Assembly (NCBI RefSeq): GCF_002964705.1
Contig: NZ_PQCD01000033.1
Location: forward strand, 1 to 64,000
Reading direction: 5' to 3'
Source: Pseudoalteromonas sp. T1lg75
GTDB lineage: Bacteria; Pseudomonadota; Gammaproteobacteria; Enterobacterales; Alteromonadaceae
DNA length: 64,000 nucleotides
Part shown: one piece after another, positions 9,809-19,079 of the stretch
Layout: every line of letters starts with the position of its first letter
How positions within the stretch are numbered: position 1 is the stretch's first letter
The notes under the pieces: generated by a model
Database searches by the model: none
Told to the model about the DNA's origin: nothing
Seen by the model: only the letters and a program-made list of their open reading frames with translations
Program-made: the position numbers and the translations under genes

Positions 9809-10576
9809 TTATCTATCTCCTACGAAGAGATAACCCTTACCGTGGATAGTTCTAATTCTAGTCGAAGGATTGTTGTCGTCGCCAAGCTTTTTGCGGATCC
9901 GTGACACGCGCAAGTCTATGGTTCTGTTGGAGCTTTCATAACCTAGCTTGGCAAAATGCTCGGAAATAAACTCCCGGTCGCAGATCACTCCGGGGTTGCT
10001 GGCTAATAAGGCTAGCAATTCAAACTCCGCGGTGGTCAAATCCACCACCTTGCCATCTTTTTCGGCGCTTTGATATTTTTTATCTATCACCAGGTCGTCA
10101 AATTTGATCAAGGCTTCGTCTTCTGCCTTTTCTTCGGGCTGAGGCTCGCTGCTTGGCATTGGCGCAGGCGCCTCATGGGGGTTACGGCGCAGCAGGGCAC
10201 GCACCCGGGCAAGCAAGACACGTGAGCGTACCGGTTTGGCCAGATAATCGTCGGCACCAGTTTCAAGGCCCGCTACTTCATCGATGTCGTTGTCGAGCGC
10301 GGTCAGCATGAGGATAGGGCCGTCGTAGGTGCCCTCTAAACCAGGGTAACCATAGCGTGCCTGGCGACAAACTGACAGGCCGTCCATATCTGGCAGCATA
10401 ACGTCGAGCACCACCAGGGCCGGCTGCTCGGTGATAATGGTTTGCACCGCTTTGAGGCCGTTGTGCTCAATTTTGGTTTTATAGCCGTTGGTTTCAAGAA
10501 AACCCGCCACCAGTTGCGCCAACTCGGTGTCGTCATCTACTACAAGGATCCAGTTATTATCTTTCCCGTTCATCAT
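9809..10576 (-). CDS. OmpR/PhoB-family response regulator
   Basis: 255 residues. The receiver domain (about 8-128) has acidic residues in VVDDDT, phospho-acceptor Asp58 (LVVLDVMLPDMDG), Thr in MLTALD and Lys in YLAKPV. A Glu/Pro-rich linker leads to a C-terminal winged helix (about 160-253; TAEFELLALLASNPG, DLRVSRIRKKLG, RTIHGKGYLF). It is the first gene of an operon with the TPR kinase, its likely partner. Phased TGTATW repeats about 55-65 bp upstream suggest autoregulation, and similar repeats precede both nearby protease genes. Targets are inferred. Confidence 0.94.
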   Translation of the reverse strand: MMNGKDNNWILVVDDDTELAQLVAGFLETNGYKTKIEHNGLKAVQTIITEQPALVVLDVMLPDMDGLSVCRQARYGYPGLEGTYDGPILMLTALDNDIDEVAGLETGADDYLAKPVRSRVLLARVRALLRRNPHEAPAPMPSSEPQPEEKAEDEALIKFDDLVIDKKYQSAEKDGKVVDLTTAEFELLALLASNPGVICDREFISEHFAKLGYESSNRTIDLRVSRIRKKLGDDNNPSTRIRTIHGKGYLFVGDR

Positions 10577-10617
10577 TTTGGCTCGACAGTAACATTTAAT
10601 TCATAACTTCATAATCA

Positions 10618-10643
10618 TACATGAGTTTGTATTGAGTTGTATA
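10618..10643. promoter_or_regulatory. 10-bp-phased TGTATW repeats upstream of the response-regulator operon
   Basis: TGTATT at 10628 and TGTATA at 10638, spaced 10 bp, with a weaker match at 10618. Same layout as at 4475; possible autoregulatory operator. Confidence 0.35.
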
Positions 10644-10700
10644 TTGATGTTTTAGCCTGGGGCCGGGGCCAAAAGTACCCTTGTGTCTGTGTACCCGGCT

Positions 10701-11018
10701 TCAATTAAAATTACGGCAAACCTGCCTGGCCAGCACTTCGTTGTGCTGGGTCGGCTCCTGCTTATAAATGAGATAATACTTTTCACAATGACTGCCCTTG
10801 GTCGCGATAAAGTCGGGGCTAAGCAGATCCGGGGTCTCTTTTAAGCGCGCCTGCGAGGGCGTGAGCGGGGGGTTAACCTCGGCGCTGGCTACAGGGCCAA
10901 CATCCGCGGGCTTGTCTGCAAGCATTATCACCATCAGTGCAATAGCAATAAGCAGCAGCATGGCCACGGCGAGAGGAACTTTATTGTGGATATTTGCCGA
11001 CATTAAACCGAAGAACAT
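10701..11018 (-). CDS. Small membrane-anchored hypothetical protein
   Basis: 105 residues with one N-terminal transmembrane helix (about 14-33) and a mostly extracytoplasmic tail with two cysteines (SHCEKYY, RQVCRNFN) and a proline-rich linker. AGGG lies 7 bases before the chosen ATG; a second Met at residue 6 is an alternative start. It lies upstream of, and on the same strand as, the response-regulator operon, with 124 bp between. Family not recognised. Confidence 0.6.
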   Translation of the reverse strand: MFFGLMSANIHNKVPLAVAMLLLIAIALMVIMLADKPADVGPVASAEVNPPLTPSQARLKETPDLLSPDFIATKGSHCEKYYLIYKQEPTQHNEVLARQVCRNFN

Positions 11019-11101
11019 ATTTACGCCCTGTTTTTAAACACTTTTTATTTGCTATGAGTATAGCCTATTGGTGCGGGCTAGGGTGGCAGTGTCTAAGAGT
11101 G

Positions 11102-11123
11102 CGGGCACGACTAGGCGTGCCCG
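11102..11123. other. Inverted repeat downstream of the MscS-type gene
   Basis: A perfect stem CGGGCACG/CGTGCCCG with a 6-base loop, 13 bp after the stop codon at 11136. There is no T tract on the minus side, so it is a transcript-end hairpin rather than a classical intrinsic terminator. Confidence 0.5.
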
Positions 11124-11135
11124 TGATTAAAAAAC

Positions 11136-11969
11136 TTAAGATTGGGCTTCGTGCTTGAGGGTAACCACACGCTGGGGGAAGGGGATGTCAATATGGGCCT
11201 GCTGTAAGGCCTTAAAGACCGCCTTGTTGATTTCCAGTCGGGTGGCTACCTTGGCCTTGGTCGGCGCCCAATAGCGATATAAAAGCACCACACTGCTGTC
11301 GGCAAATTCGTTGATACCTACCTGAGGTTTGGGGGTCTGTGCAACTTCGCCCTGCGAGGCAAGCACCTCTAGGATCAGCGCTTCTGCTTGTTCATAGTCG
11401 GCATCATAGGCAATGCCAATGGTGCCTTCTTCGAGCGAATAATCGAAGGAGTTATGAATGATTTCGCCAACAATATGCTTGTTGGGAATGGTGATCTCCA
11501 CTTCATCTTCATCGCGTAAATGGGTCATGCCGAGCTCGATCGCGCTCACCTGACCGGTGACTCCCTTAACCGTAATGGTGTCACCCACCACAAAAGGACG
11601 GGTGGCAATGATGGCCAGACCCGCACCATAGTTTGACAGCATGCCTTGCAGGGCGAGGCCGGCGCCCAAAGAGGCGGCACCTATGGCGGCGACGAAAGGC
11701 GTGACGCTTATTCCTACCTTACCTAGGGCGATGACCACAAAGGTCACAATGAGTAGGACCCGAACCATGTTGCTGGTAAAGGTGGACAGGGTGATGTCAA
11801 TTTTGTGGCCCTGCATCAGGGTAAATATCCAGCGGCTCACCCGTTGCGCCAACCACAGGCCAAACACCAGTAATATCAAGGCCAATACCAGTTGGGCGCT
11901 GTAGGCCACAAGGAAATCTATCGCCATCTGGTAGTAGCGCTCTACCTGGGCTATTTCTTGTTCGATCAT
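11136..11969 (-). CDS. Small-conductance mechanosensitive channel, MscS family
   Basis: 277 residues, close to E. coli MscS (286). Three N-terminal membrane helices (about 17-45, 62-85, 90-120) lead into the pore helix region rich in Gly and Ala (AAIGAASLGAGLALQGMLSN), as in MscS TM3. The beta domain follows (FVVGDTITVKGVTGQV, IPNKHIVGEIIHN) and then the alpha/beta C-terminal domain. It opens under membrane tension to release solutes during hypo-osmotic shock. It appears monocistronic. No strong ribosome-binding site precedes the ATG. Confidence 0.94.
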   Translation of the reverse strand: MIEQEIAQVERYYQMAIDFLVAYSAQLVLALILLVFGLWLAQRVSRWIFTLMQGHKIDITLSTFTSNMVRVLLIVTFVVIALGKVGISVTPFVAAIGAASLGAGLALQGMLSNYGAGLAIIATRPFVVGDTITVKGVTGQVSAIELGMTHLRDEDEVEITIPNKHIVGEIIHNSFDYSLEEGTIGIAYDADYEQAEALILEVLASQGEVAQTPKPQVGINEFADSSVVLLYRYWAPTKAKVATRLEINKAVFKALQQAHIDIPFPQRVVTLKHEAQS

Positions 11970-12144
11970 CTAAGGTTTTTTCTCGAATAATGTGTTTGCT
12001 AAATAGTAACGACTTAGCACCTGTAATTCGAGTGACAATTAGTATTTGAATCTATAATTAGCAAAGGTTCGCCGAATAATTGCGTCCGGGTTCAACGCTT
12101 ACACACAGAGCCCGACGCCGCAGTGATAATTAGACGTTGGAATT

Positions 12145-12519
12145 ATGAAATACTGGATACTCACTATTGCCTTATTATTTTCGTCAGGCTTGTTTGCCGC
12201 GAATGAGAGCCCGGACGGTACCTTGGAGCAAATGCGCGCCGATGCCCTGTCACGCATTGATGTCCTCGCCTGCCTTGAAAAGGGCGGGGTGATAAAAACC
12301 GTGTGCATGAATGCCATCCCCGCCTGCATTTACACTTACCCGGATGCGGGCAAGCAGTGTACCACGGGCACGGATTGTCAGGGCCATTGCCTAGTTGTGG
12401 GTGACTTTGTGGCCGAAGGCAGCGTCGTGGTTGGCCAATGCAGTGTGGATAACGACCCCTGCGGCTGTTATCAACGCATTCGAGATGGGGTCGCCGAATA
12501 CGCCATGTGCACGGATTAG
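12145..12519 (+). CDS. Small cysteine-rich secreted protein
   Basis: 124 residues with a signal peptide (MKYWILTIALLFSSGLFA) and at least ten cysteines in the mature part, several in close pairs (ACIYTYPDAGKQC, CQGHC, DPCGCYQ), suggesting a disulfide-bonded periplasmic or secreted fold. No domain recognised. A weak GGA lies before the ATG. It lies between divergent MscS and a methyltransferase gene 65 bp downstream on the same strand. Confidence 0.65.
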   Translation: MKYWILTIALLFSSGLFAANESPDGTLEQMRADALSRIDVLACLEKGGVIKTVCMNAIPACIYTYPDAGKQCTTGTDCQGHCLVVGDFVAEGSVVVGQCSVDNDPCGCYQRIRDGVAEYAMCTD

Positions 12520-12584
12520 CAGGGTAAGCGTATTACTTAACTCGCTCGGTTAGTCTCGCTTTCAACACTCATTTTGGGGCGCAT

Positions 12585-13304
12585 ATGTCAGCCAATTCAT
12601 CCAATAATGTTGCGCTTAAAAGCATGTCCCTGCGTCAATGGCTCGATTTGATCTTGCTGTATCTTTCCTTCCCTCTGATTCTATTTGTGTGCAGTTTTGA
12701 CCTTGGTTGGTGGCAGGCCTGGGTCTATTCGGCGCTGGTGTTTGCTTTTGGCGTTGGCGGCCATATGCTGGCGGAGAAAAGGAACCCCGGATTAGTGGCA
12801 CAAAGAAAAAGCCTCGCGAGCATTAAAAAAGCCAAACCCTGGGACAAGGTACTCGCCCCTTTAATGGCCATAAGCATAGGTTTCCCGATGATCATAGTGG
12901 CCGCTCTGGACCACAGGTTTCAGTGGTCCGCTGCGTTTCCCCTGTGGCTTAATTGGTCGGGCTTTATTTTGGTTGCCCTTGGCTACGGCATCGCTACCTG
13001 GGCCTTGGTAGAGAACCGCTTCTTTATCAGCGTAGTGCGCATTCAAACTGAGCGAGGCCATGTGGTGTGTGATACCGGCCCCTATCGCTTTATTCGCCAT
13101 CCCGGTTATGCCGGCAGTGTATTAGCGCTATTTGGCATAGTGCTGGCGCTTGATTCGCTTTGGACCTTGTTGCCAACGGCGTTTGCCACGGTTATTACCC
13201 TAATAAGAACCCAATTAGAAGATACAACTTTGCACAAGGAGTTATTGGGGTACAGTGAGTATGCGCGGCGGGTTAAATATCGCCTGCTCCCCTGGGTGTA
13301 TTAA
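12585..13304 (+). CDS. Isoprenylcysteine carboxyl methyltransferase (ICMT)-family membrane protein
   Basis: 239 residues with about five membrane helices. The signature GPYRFIRHPGYAG (165-177) followed by a hydrophobic helix and a C-terminal acidic/RR segment is the SAM-binding core of the ICMT/PEMT family. Bacterial members methylate varied lipid or small-molecule substrates; the substrate here is unknown, and prenylated protein is not implied. GGGG lies before the ATG. Confidence 0.8.
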   Translation: MSANSSNNVALKSMSLRQWLDLILLYLSFPLILFVCSFDLGWWQAWVYSALVFAFGVGGHMLAEKRNPGLVAQRKSLASIKKAKPWDKVLAPLMAISIGFPMIIVAALDHRFQWSAAFPLWLNWSGFILVALGYGIATWALVENRFFISVVRIQTERGHVVCDTGPYRFIRHPGYAGSVLALFGIVLALDSLWTLLPTAFATVITLIRTQLEDTTLHKELLGYSEYARRVKYRLLPWVY

Positions 13305-13481
13305 TCGGCGCTGTGCAAGTAGCGACGAATTACCCCTTTGGAAGGGAAACAGGCCACCAAGCCAGGTAAAAAAGGCGTTAAACTTTTTGCTATATTCAGT
13401 AACAAATCATCAAAGGCTATGGCAGAATAAGCAAACAACAATAAAGTGTGGCCACAGCGCCGCCGGTAAAAATAACTCCCT

Positions 13482-14600
13482 ATGATAAAAAAACTTGTTC
13501 ACCTGGGTTTTATAAACATAGGCACGGACCGCCTTGAACACGTTGAAGCAACTAAGGTGCAAACCACCAACCTGGTTACCGTGGTGACCTGTGTGGTTGC
13601 CCTGTTGTACGCTCTGTACTTTCTTCTTTCTTTAAACCAGACCTCAGTAGCCGCTATTAACTTGGTGTTTGTTGCCTGTTACGGCTTGGGGTTGTTGTTC
13701 TCCCATAAACGCTACTACCGAGGGGCCAAGGTGTGGTTTTTTACCGTACTGATGGCGCATGTTTACCTCTTTAGTGTGTATACCTTTGGCGTTGGCGCTG
13801 GTTTTCATTTTTATTATCTCATTATCACCCCGGGGGTTTTTCTGCTCTTTAACGAAAACGATCGAGTGGAAAAATTTATCTTTAGTTTAGCTGGCGGCAT
13901 TCTCTTTTATTTATGCTCCGAGGCGGGGGACACGGCGCCCGTTATTTCGCTCGATGGCCAATCCGAACGCCTGTTATTTTATTCGGTGATCTACGTAACC
14001 ATGATTGAAACCTATTTCATCATGGCCTTACTCAGCCACAACATAGATCTTTACCAAAAAGAGTTAAAGGCCATCGCCGCAACCGATGCGCTAACGGGGA
14101 TCAACAACCGTCGCATGTTCATGATGATTGGCGAAGAGCTATTCGAAAACGCCAAGCGCTATGAGCACCCTTTGTCGTTGCTGCTGCTGGATATTGATTA
14201 CTTTAAAAAGATTAATGATGTGTATGGTCACCTGGTCGGCGACGAAGCGTTAAAGCAAGTGGCCGCAACGCTAAAAGCGAACCTGAGAGCCAGTGATTCA
14301 CTGGCGCGCTATGGTGGCGAAGAGTTTGTGATGGTGCTGCCGGAAACCGATATTAGCAGTGCCCTGGCAGTGGCTGAAAACCTGCGCCACGCCATTAGCG
14401 CGATTCAAATCGAGCTTCCCGACGAGGCGCCGCTGACCTTTACCGTGAGTATCGGCGCCGCGGAAAAAACACCCGACACCCCTTGTCTGATGGGCTTGCT
14501 TACCTGTGCCGATAACGCCTTGTATCGCGCCAAAGAAACAGGACGCAATAAGGTCATAAACCATGGCCAGGACAAAGAAGCCGCTCTAGCGTTTAGCTAG
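13482..14600 (+). CDS. Membrane-bound GGDEF diguanylate cyclase
   Basis: 372 residues. About six transmembrane helices (residues 30-190) form an N-terminal sensory region; after a short helical linker the GGDEF domain begins near 200 (ATDALTGINNRR). The active-site motif is GGEEF (278-282), a functional variant, and an RxxD product-inhibition site (RASD, 269-272) sits five residues before it. It should make cyclic di-GMP from GTP and be feedback inhibited. No EAL domain. It is convergent with the catalase-like gene, whose stop is 3 bp away. Confidence 0.93.
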   Translation: MIKKLVHLGFINIGTDRLEHVEATKVQTTNLVTVVTCVVALLYALYFLLSLNQTSVAAINLVFVACYGLGLLFSHKRYYRGAKVWFFTVLMAHVYLFSVYTFGVGAGFHFYYLIITPGVFLLFNENDRVEKFIFSLAGGILFYLCSEAGDTAPVISLDGQSERLLFYSVIYVTMIETYFIMALLSHNIDLYQKELKAIAATDALTGINNRRMFMMIGEELFENAKRYEHPLSLLLLDIDYFKKINDVYGHLVGDEALKQVAATLKANLRASDSLARYGGEEFVMVLPETDISSALAVAENLRHAISAIQIELPDEAPLTFTVSIGAAEKTPDTPCLMGLLTCADNALYRAKETGRNKVINHGQDKEAALAFS

Positions 14601-14602
14601 CA

Positions 14603-15751
14603 TTACTCGGCTTCGCACTCACTGCCGTCGAGCTTGAGGCACCAGCCCTTTGGCTCGAACATCTCCTGGCCGTTCTTATCATGGCGATAACGGGAGACGC
14701 CGTTGTACACCGCTTTGCGTAAGCGGTTGATCCCGCCGACAGGCTCCAGCGCCTTTACGGCATGCCAAGGGGTAAAAGACAGGTTTTCACAAAACTTATT
14801 TTGCTCCTGGGTATCAAAGTGCTGCTCGGGTATCTCAACCCGTGCGACCTTAATAAAGGGTGAGTCCTCGCTCTGCCACTTTACCGTGGTGTCTTCCACC
14901 GGCATGTACTTATCCGTATTTTGCAGTTGCACCATAAAGTCGAAACAGGCGCCGGTTTGACCAAGGTTTTTGCTCAGTTCCTGGCGTAAAAAGTTGGGCT
15001 TATCTCGGTTTACGGCGATGGCAGTGTTGCTCGTACAGGCCTTGGCGCTGTATTTCATAAACTGCTCTTGGCCCAGACGATAGGCCGAGAGACTATGATA
15101 TTGCTCGGTTAGCAGGCTGTCCGGCGCCGTCTTGAGGGTTTTAGCGCCGAGGTAGAGCGACCTCAGGTGCCACTTAAAAATGTTCCAGTTAAAGTCATTG
15201 AAAAAGTAACCAAACTTGCTGCCTTGTGCCTGGTATTGCATAAACTTGGCATATTCGGCGACGTCCTTAATAAAAAACACATCGCTGTTGATCATAACAA
15301 AGTCCTGGGTTTGTGCATCCTGCTCCAGCGGCAGCAGCTTTTTACCGTCAACGCCCATGACTTTAATGGCCATGCCCCTGGCATCTTTGACGCCATCCGC
15401 TTGGGGTCGGGTATCGCCGCTGGAAAAACGAACCCAGGCCTGATATTGACCCGGCTCGGCAAATACCCCATGCCTTAAGCGCGCATCCGTGAGTTCGGCA
15501 ACGCTGAAGGTTGCTTTCACACATCCGTGGGCTTTCGCATGGACATCTCTGTGGTATGGGGCAGGCGCCGTGGCCGCCTGGCTGCGATCCACCATTTGTA
15601 CCGCCGATGAAATAATATCGGCGATATGGGTTTGCTCATCGGCTGGAATAACAATCCCCAGGCTGCTTTGCTTTTTGTCCTGGTTAATGACAAATAACAC
15701 CGCGATCAGCGCAATGACGCCGGTTAGGCAAAAGACTATCAGTTTTTTCAT
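14603..15751 (-). CDS. Catalase-fold haem protein, membrane-anchored
   Basis: 382 residues. An N-terminal membrane helix (about 4-22) anchors a catalase-family domain. Visible hallmarks are the distal histidine context RDVHAKAHG (His71), VRFSSGD, a DFVMINSDVFFIKD segment like the catalase distal Asn region, and a C-terminal RLRKAVY segment that could supply the axial Tyr. It is much shorter than true catalases (about 480 or more). Short catalase-fold proteins include peroxidases and lipid-hydroperoxide-converting enzymes. It is the last gene of a four-gene operon, 9 bp after the di-haem cytochrome gene, with GAGG 6 bases before its ATG. Peroxide or lipid-hydroperoxide chemistry is the likely role; the substrate is inferred from context. 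Confidence 0.8.
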   Translation of the reverse strand: MKKLIVFCLTGVIALIAVLFVINQDKKQSSLGIVIPADEQTHIADIISSAVQMVDRSQAATAPAPYHRDVHAKAHGCVKATFSVAELTDARLRHGVFAEPGQYQAWVRFSSGDTRPQADGVKDARGMAIKVMGVDGKKLLPLEQDAQTQDFVMINSDVFFIKDVAEYAKFMQYQAQGSKFGYFFNDFNWNIFKWHLRSLYLGAKTLKTAPDSLLTEQYHSLSAYRLGQEQFMKYSAKACTSNTAIAVNRDKPNFLRQELSKNLGQTGACFDFMVQLQNTDKYMPVEDTTVKWQSEDSPFIKVARVEIPEQHFDTQEQNKFCENLSFTPWHAVKALEPVGGINRLRKAVYNGVSRYRHDKNGQEMFEPKGWCLKLDGSECEAE

Positions 15752-15760
15752 CTTGTTCCT

Positions 15761-17977
15761 CTACAGGCCTTCGCACTGAGTTGATGGGTTTGCTGCTGAC
15801 GTGCTTGGGTGCTCGGCATCAGGGGAGTCTTTATGTATTTTTAAATACTCGATAATGGCCAGGCGCTGTGCCGGCGTTAAGGCCGGGCCGATGACACCAT
15901 ATTGGGGCGGATTACCCGGCTGGTAGGGAATATAGCCATCCCTGAATTCATGTCCGATATTTTTATTGCCGTCTTTTTGGGTATCAAACAAGAAGGCATG
16001 GCCCGCTTCTTTTTCGGTCACATAACCTAGATGCACGGGATCGTACTCCCTTTGCCCAACCCAAAATTGGCTATCGCGCTCTGACACAGGCGAGAGCAGT
16101 TGGTAGATATTGGGTACCGAACCATTATGTAAAAACGGCGGTGTGGCCCAAATGCCTTCTAAGGGTCTGGCCTTGTAGATCATTTTTTGTTGCGGCAAAT
16201 CCAAGGCGCCAAAGCCGTCCATACAGGCTTGCTTTTGCGGCGAGAAGTTTTTGTCTTGATAGTACTTCTCTCTTAAATAGATGCCGGTAATGTTGAGTGC
16301 TTCACCCAGACTGAGCGTGTCCACACTGAGCTTGGCTAACGCATCGTCCAAGGAGCGCAGCTGTTGCTGGATAAGGGCGGTTTTGATGTCTTGCTGAACA
16401 TCATTATCGCCTTGCTCAGCAATGAGCTTATCCAGATCCGCTAATTTGGCGTACTTGTTTTGCCAGTTGTTAAAGCGTTGCTCTATATCCTGGTATTGCT
16501 GCGGATGGTCGCTTATCCAGTTGGTCGTTAAGGTTAACGCCTCGGCTTGTGGCTGAGGTTGTTGCAAAAACTGCTCAAGGCGCGGCGAGTTAAGAAGCAC
16601 CTTGGCCAGTCGTTGTAACTGCCTGATATTCATTGCCCGGACTTTCTGCGCAATTTCGCTGTTACTTAAGCCCGTTTTACTGAGGTCGAAGCGGTAGTTT
16701 AGAAAGTTATAGGCGGCATTGGGGTCTGTGCCGACTTCATTAACGGCGAGCTCGCTCATTATCCACAGCGGTTGGTCTTTGCCTTTTAATGGCGTTTCGA
16801 TTTGTTTAACCAGGTCACTGGCCGGGTGTGGACCATGACAACCGGCGCAATGGCGCTGAAACAGCTGTTGTCCCTCGGCCGCTTTGATTTTATCTACCGA
16901 GCCAAAAATATCTTCCGGCCACTGCGGTGGCGTGAGCTTTTGCAAGGTAGTTTCTATGGTAAAGATTTGCTCGGGCAACACGGAGGAATCAAAACGCTGC
17001 TCAGGAGGTAATGGATTGCCATAGCTGTCGGTCAGTGCAATGTGCGCGCCGACCCCAAGTGCTTCACCCATGTTACGCGCCATGGGCTGCTTTACCGATG
17101 CGCCATATTGCACCCAGTTAAATTTCCAGATATTCCAAAGCGGCGGGTAGTTAACCGGGCCGGTGGCCTTATGATAATTTTCTGCCGACAGATTATCGCC
17201 AAAAACGGTATTGCCGATGCGCGCCAGGGCATCGGTGCGGCCAAAGCCCTCGGTCACCGGATACAAGCCTTTACTGGTATCGTTAAAGCCCTGGGTTAAA
17301 AAGCGCATTAAGACTTTGCCGAATTTTTTCCTGAGGACGGCCTTGTTGTGGTCGTTATATTGCTCGCCCAGTACCTGGGTAGCAAAGCGATCAAATTTAA
17401 GCGGGTTGAGATAGGTACTGGTCATCGACGCCACCAGGGTTGGCACAAAGTGACCCAGTTTCATGGTGGTAAAGGCATGCATGGCCTGGCCGCCATCGAT
17501 GCGCAGTGCATAATGTTTGCCGTCTTTTCGGTAGTTGAGCTGACCGTTATGACAGGCAGCGCAGCTTAAATCCAGCAGTTCGCTGCCCGATGCCTGGTCG
17601 AAGTGTTTGGTAAAGCCCAAGGGGTATTGATAGGGGTTTTCAGGACTTGGGGTGTCATCTACGATAAAGCCATAGGCCTTTAAATGTCCTGGGTCAGCAA
17701 ATCGCGTCTCGCCCCAGGGCATTTCCAGGTGCGCCAGCCAGTCATATTCTATGCCCTTTAAGCTGGTGCCCTGTGGTGTGTAATAGTAGGTTTGACGTTC
17801 GGGTGAATGTGCCTCGAGCCCCCAGCCCTGATCCAGATAGCGGGTTTCTTCTGTCGGCACATAGTCCGGGATTTGCGAGGCGGGATAATGCACCAAGGCA
17901 AATAGGCTAAGGCCAGCCAGTACGATTACACCCGTCACATAGAGCAGGATACGTTTTGTTATTTTTATGAATGTCAT
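15761..17977 (-). CDS. Di-haem c-type cytochrome, RoxA/fatty-acid-dioxygenase-like
   Basis: 738 residues from the ATG at 17977 (a TTG four codons earlier is possible; neither has a clear ribosome-binding site). An N-terminal helix (10-30) anchors a periplasmic protein with two haem c motifs, CAACH (139-143) and CAGCH (377-381). Near the C terminus, RPLEGIWATPPFLHNGSVPN is typical of the branch of the bacterial cytochrome c peroxidase superfamily that contains rubber oxygenases RoxA/RoxB and the Pseudomonas aeruginosa fatty-acid dioxygenases. Length also fits that branch rather than classical peroxidases (about 330). It lies between a lactonase-like and a catalase-like gene in one operon with a patatin lipase. 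I favour an oxygenase acting on lipid double bonds; a peroxidase remains possible. Confidence 0.8.
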   Translation of the reverse strand: MTFIKITKRILLYVTGVIVLAGLSLFALVHYPASQIPDYVPTEETRYLDQGWGLEAHSPERQTYYYTPQGTSLKGIEYDWLAHLEMPWGETRFADPGHLKAYGFIVDDTPSPENPYQYPLGFTKHFDQASGSELLDLSCAACHNGQLNYRKDGKHYALRIDGGQAMHAFTTMKLGHFVPTLVASMTSTYLNPLKFDRFATQVLGEQYNDHNKAVLRKKFGKVLMRFLTQGFNDTSKGLYPVTEGFGRTDALARIGNTVFGDNLSAENYHKATGPVNYPPLWNIWKFNWVQYGASVKQPMARNMGEALGVGAHIALTDSYGNPLPPEQRFDSSVLPEQIFTIETTLQKLTPPQWPEDIFGSVDKIKAAEGQQLFQRHCAGCHGPHPASDLVKQIETPLKGKDQPLWIMSELAVNEVGTDPNAAYNFLNYRFDLSKTGLSNSEIAQKVRAMNIRQLQRLAKVLLNSPRLEQFLQQPQPQAEALTLTTNWISDHPQQYQDIEQRFNNWQNKYAKLADLDKLIAEQGDNDVQQDIKTALIQQQLRSLDDALAKLSVDTLSLGEALNITGIYLREKYYQDKNFSPQKQACMDGFGALDLPQQKMIYKARPLEGIWATPPFLHNGSVPNIYQLLSPVSERDSQFWVGQREYDPVHLGYVTEKEAGHAFLFDTQKDGNKNIGHEFRDGYIPYQPGNPPQYGVIGPALTPAQRLAIIEYLKIHKDSPDAEHPSTSAANPSTQCEGL

Positions 17978-18035
17978 TGTATTAACCAAGGTTAGAAGGA
18001 AGAGGGGAGAGCCCCTCCACCGAGTTATTCCCGAA

Positions 18036-19079
18036 CTAGCCGTTAAACGCCAATGTTAAGCCGGAATTTTTCATTTGTGCTTTTACCAACATGCCGCTGG
18101 CACCCAAGGTGACATAAGCGGTTTTATTGTCTTCGCCACCAAAGCAGATATTCGAGGGCAGCGGCGCAAACAGACCTTCACCCAGATTGATCTCGATATA
18201 TTCCAGTACCTCTCCCTCGGGAGACACCACCGTAATACCGCCATTGCTAAAGGGGTTATTGCCTTGCGGTAGCATGGTGGCCAGATACAGGTTACCCAGC
18301 TCATCGACCGCCATGGAGTCATAAATAGCCTGGCCTTCAAAGCCTGTCAGCAGGTAAGTGCCATCGAGCGAGTTGGGGTTTGGGGCAATTTCACCGGGGG
18401 CCGACAGCTCCCAGTACAGCAGTCGTCGTGTATAGGTTTCCACCGTGTACAGACGCTTGCCATCGGGAGACAGGGCGATGCCGTTTGGTGCATTTAACGG
18501 GAAGACCATTTGTTTGATAGCGCTGCCGTCCGGAGCGGCATAATAAATACCCGTGATATCTCGGGCTCGGCCATCGTCCTTGCCCCAGTCGGTAAACCAC
18601 ATACCACCTTGGGTATCAAAAACCAAATCGTCTGGCCCGCGCAGCTTAAACTCGGGGGTAAGGGGCTGGTCCTGCCACTGCATCTTGGTCATATCTAAGC
18701 GCCGGCCGGTATGGCAACTCGTATATAAGGTCTCTACCTTGGACGTCGCTAAATTGACCTTATCTATGCTGCCACCTTTATAGTCTGCCGACTTCCCGGT
18801 GCCGATAAACAAGGTTTGTTTTGGCAGGGGCACCGGTAGCCACTCAAAGCCACCACTGTTACAGATATAGACCTGACCATCAGGCCCTATGGCTGCGCCG
18901 TTGGGGCCACCGGCTATTTTGGCAACGACCGATTTATCACCCTTGGGGGAAACCCGGGTTAATTGCTGATTTTTAATTTCAACCAGCAACACGCTACCGT
19001 CTTGCATATAGACGGGACCTTCCGGGTAGCCCAGTTGATCACAGACTATTTCAAAGTTAGAACATAAAAAACTGGACAT
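18036..19079 (-). CDS. SMP-30/gluconolactonase/LRE-family protein
   Basis: 347 residues of six-bladed propeller type: GYPEGPVYM (metal-binding Glu20 expected), GGPNGAAIGPDG, RGPDDLVFDTQGGMWFTDWG, NAPNGIALSPDGKRLYTVET and a C-terminal NICFGG. These are the Glu/Asn/Asp metal-site loops of gluconolactonase, SMP-30 and paraoxonase-like hydrolases. No signal peptide is visible, so it is predicted cytoplasmic. Its ATG overlaps the TAA of the patatin gene (TAATG), indicating translational coupling. Likely hydrolyses a lactone or ester; the substrate is unknown. Confidence 0.87.
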   Translation of the reverse strand: MSSFLCSNFEIVCDQLGYPEGPVYMQDGSVLLVEIKNQQLTRVSPKGDKSVVAKIAGGPNGAAIGPDGQVYICNSGGFEWLPVPLPKQTLFIGTGKSADYKGGSIDKVNLATSKVETLYTSCHTGRRLDMTKMQWQDQPLTPEFKLRGPDDLVFDTQGGMWFTDWGKDDGRARDITGIYYAAPDGSAIKQMVFPLNAPNGIALSPDGKRLYTVETYTRRLLYWELSAPGEIAPNPNSLDGTYLLTGFEGQAIYDSMAVDELGNLYLATMLPQGNNPFSNGGITVVSPEGEVLEYIEINLGEGLFAPLPSNICFGGEDNKTAYVTLGASGMLVKAQMKNSGLTLAFNG

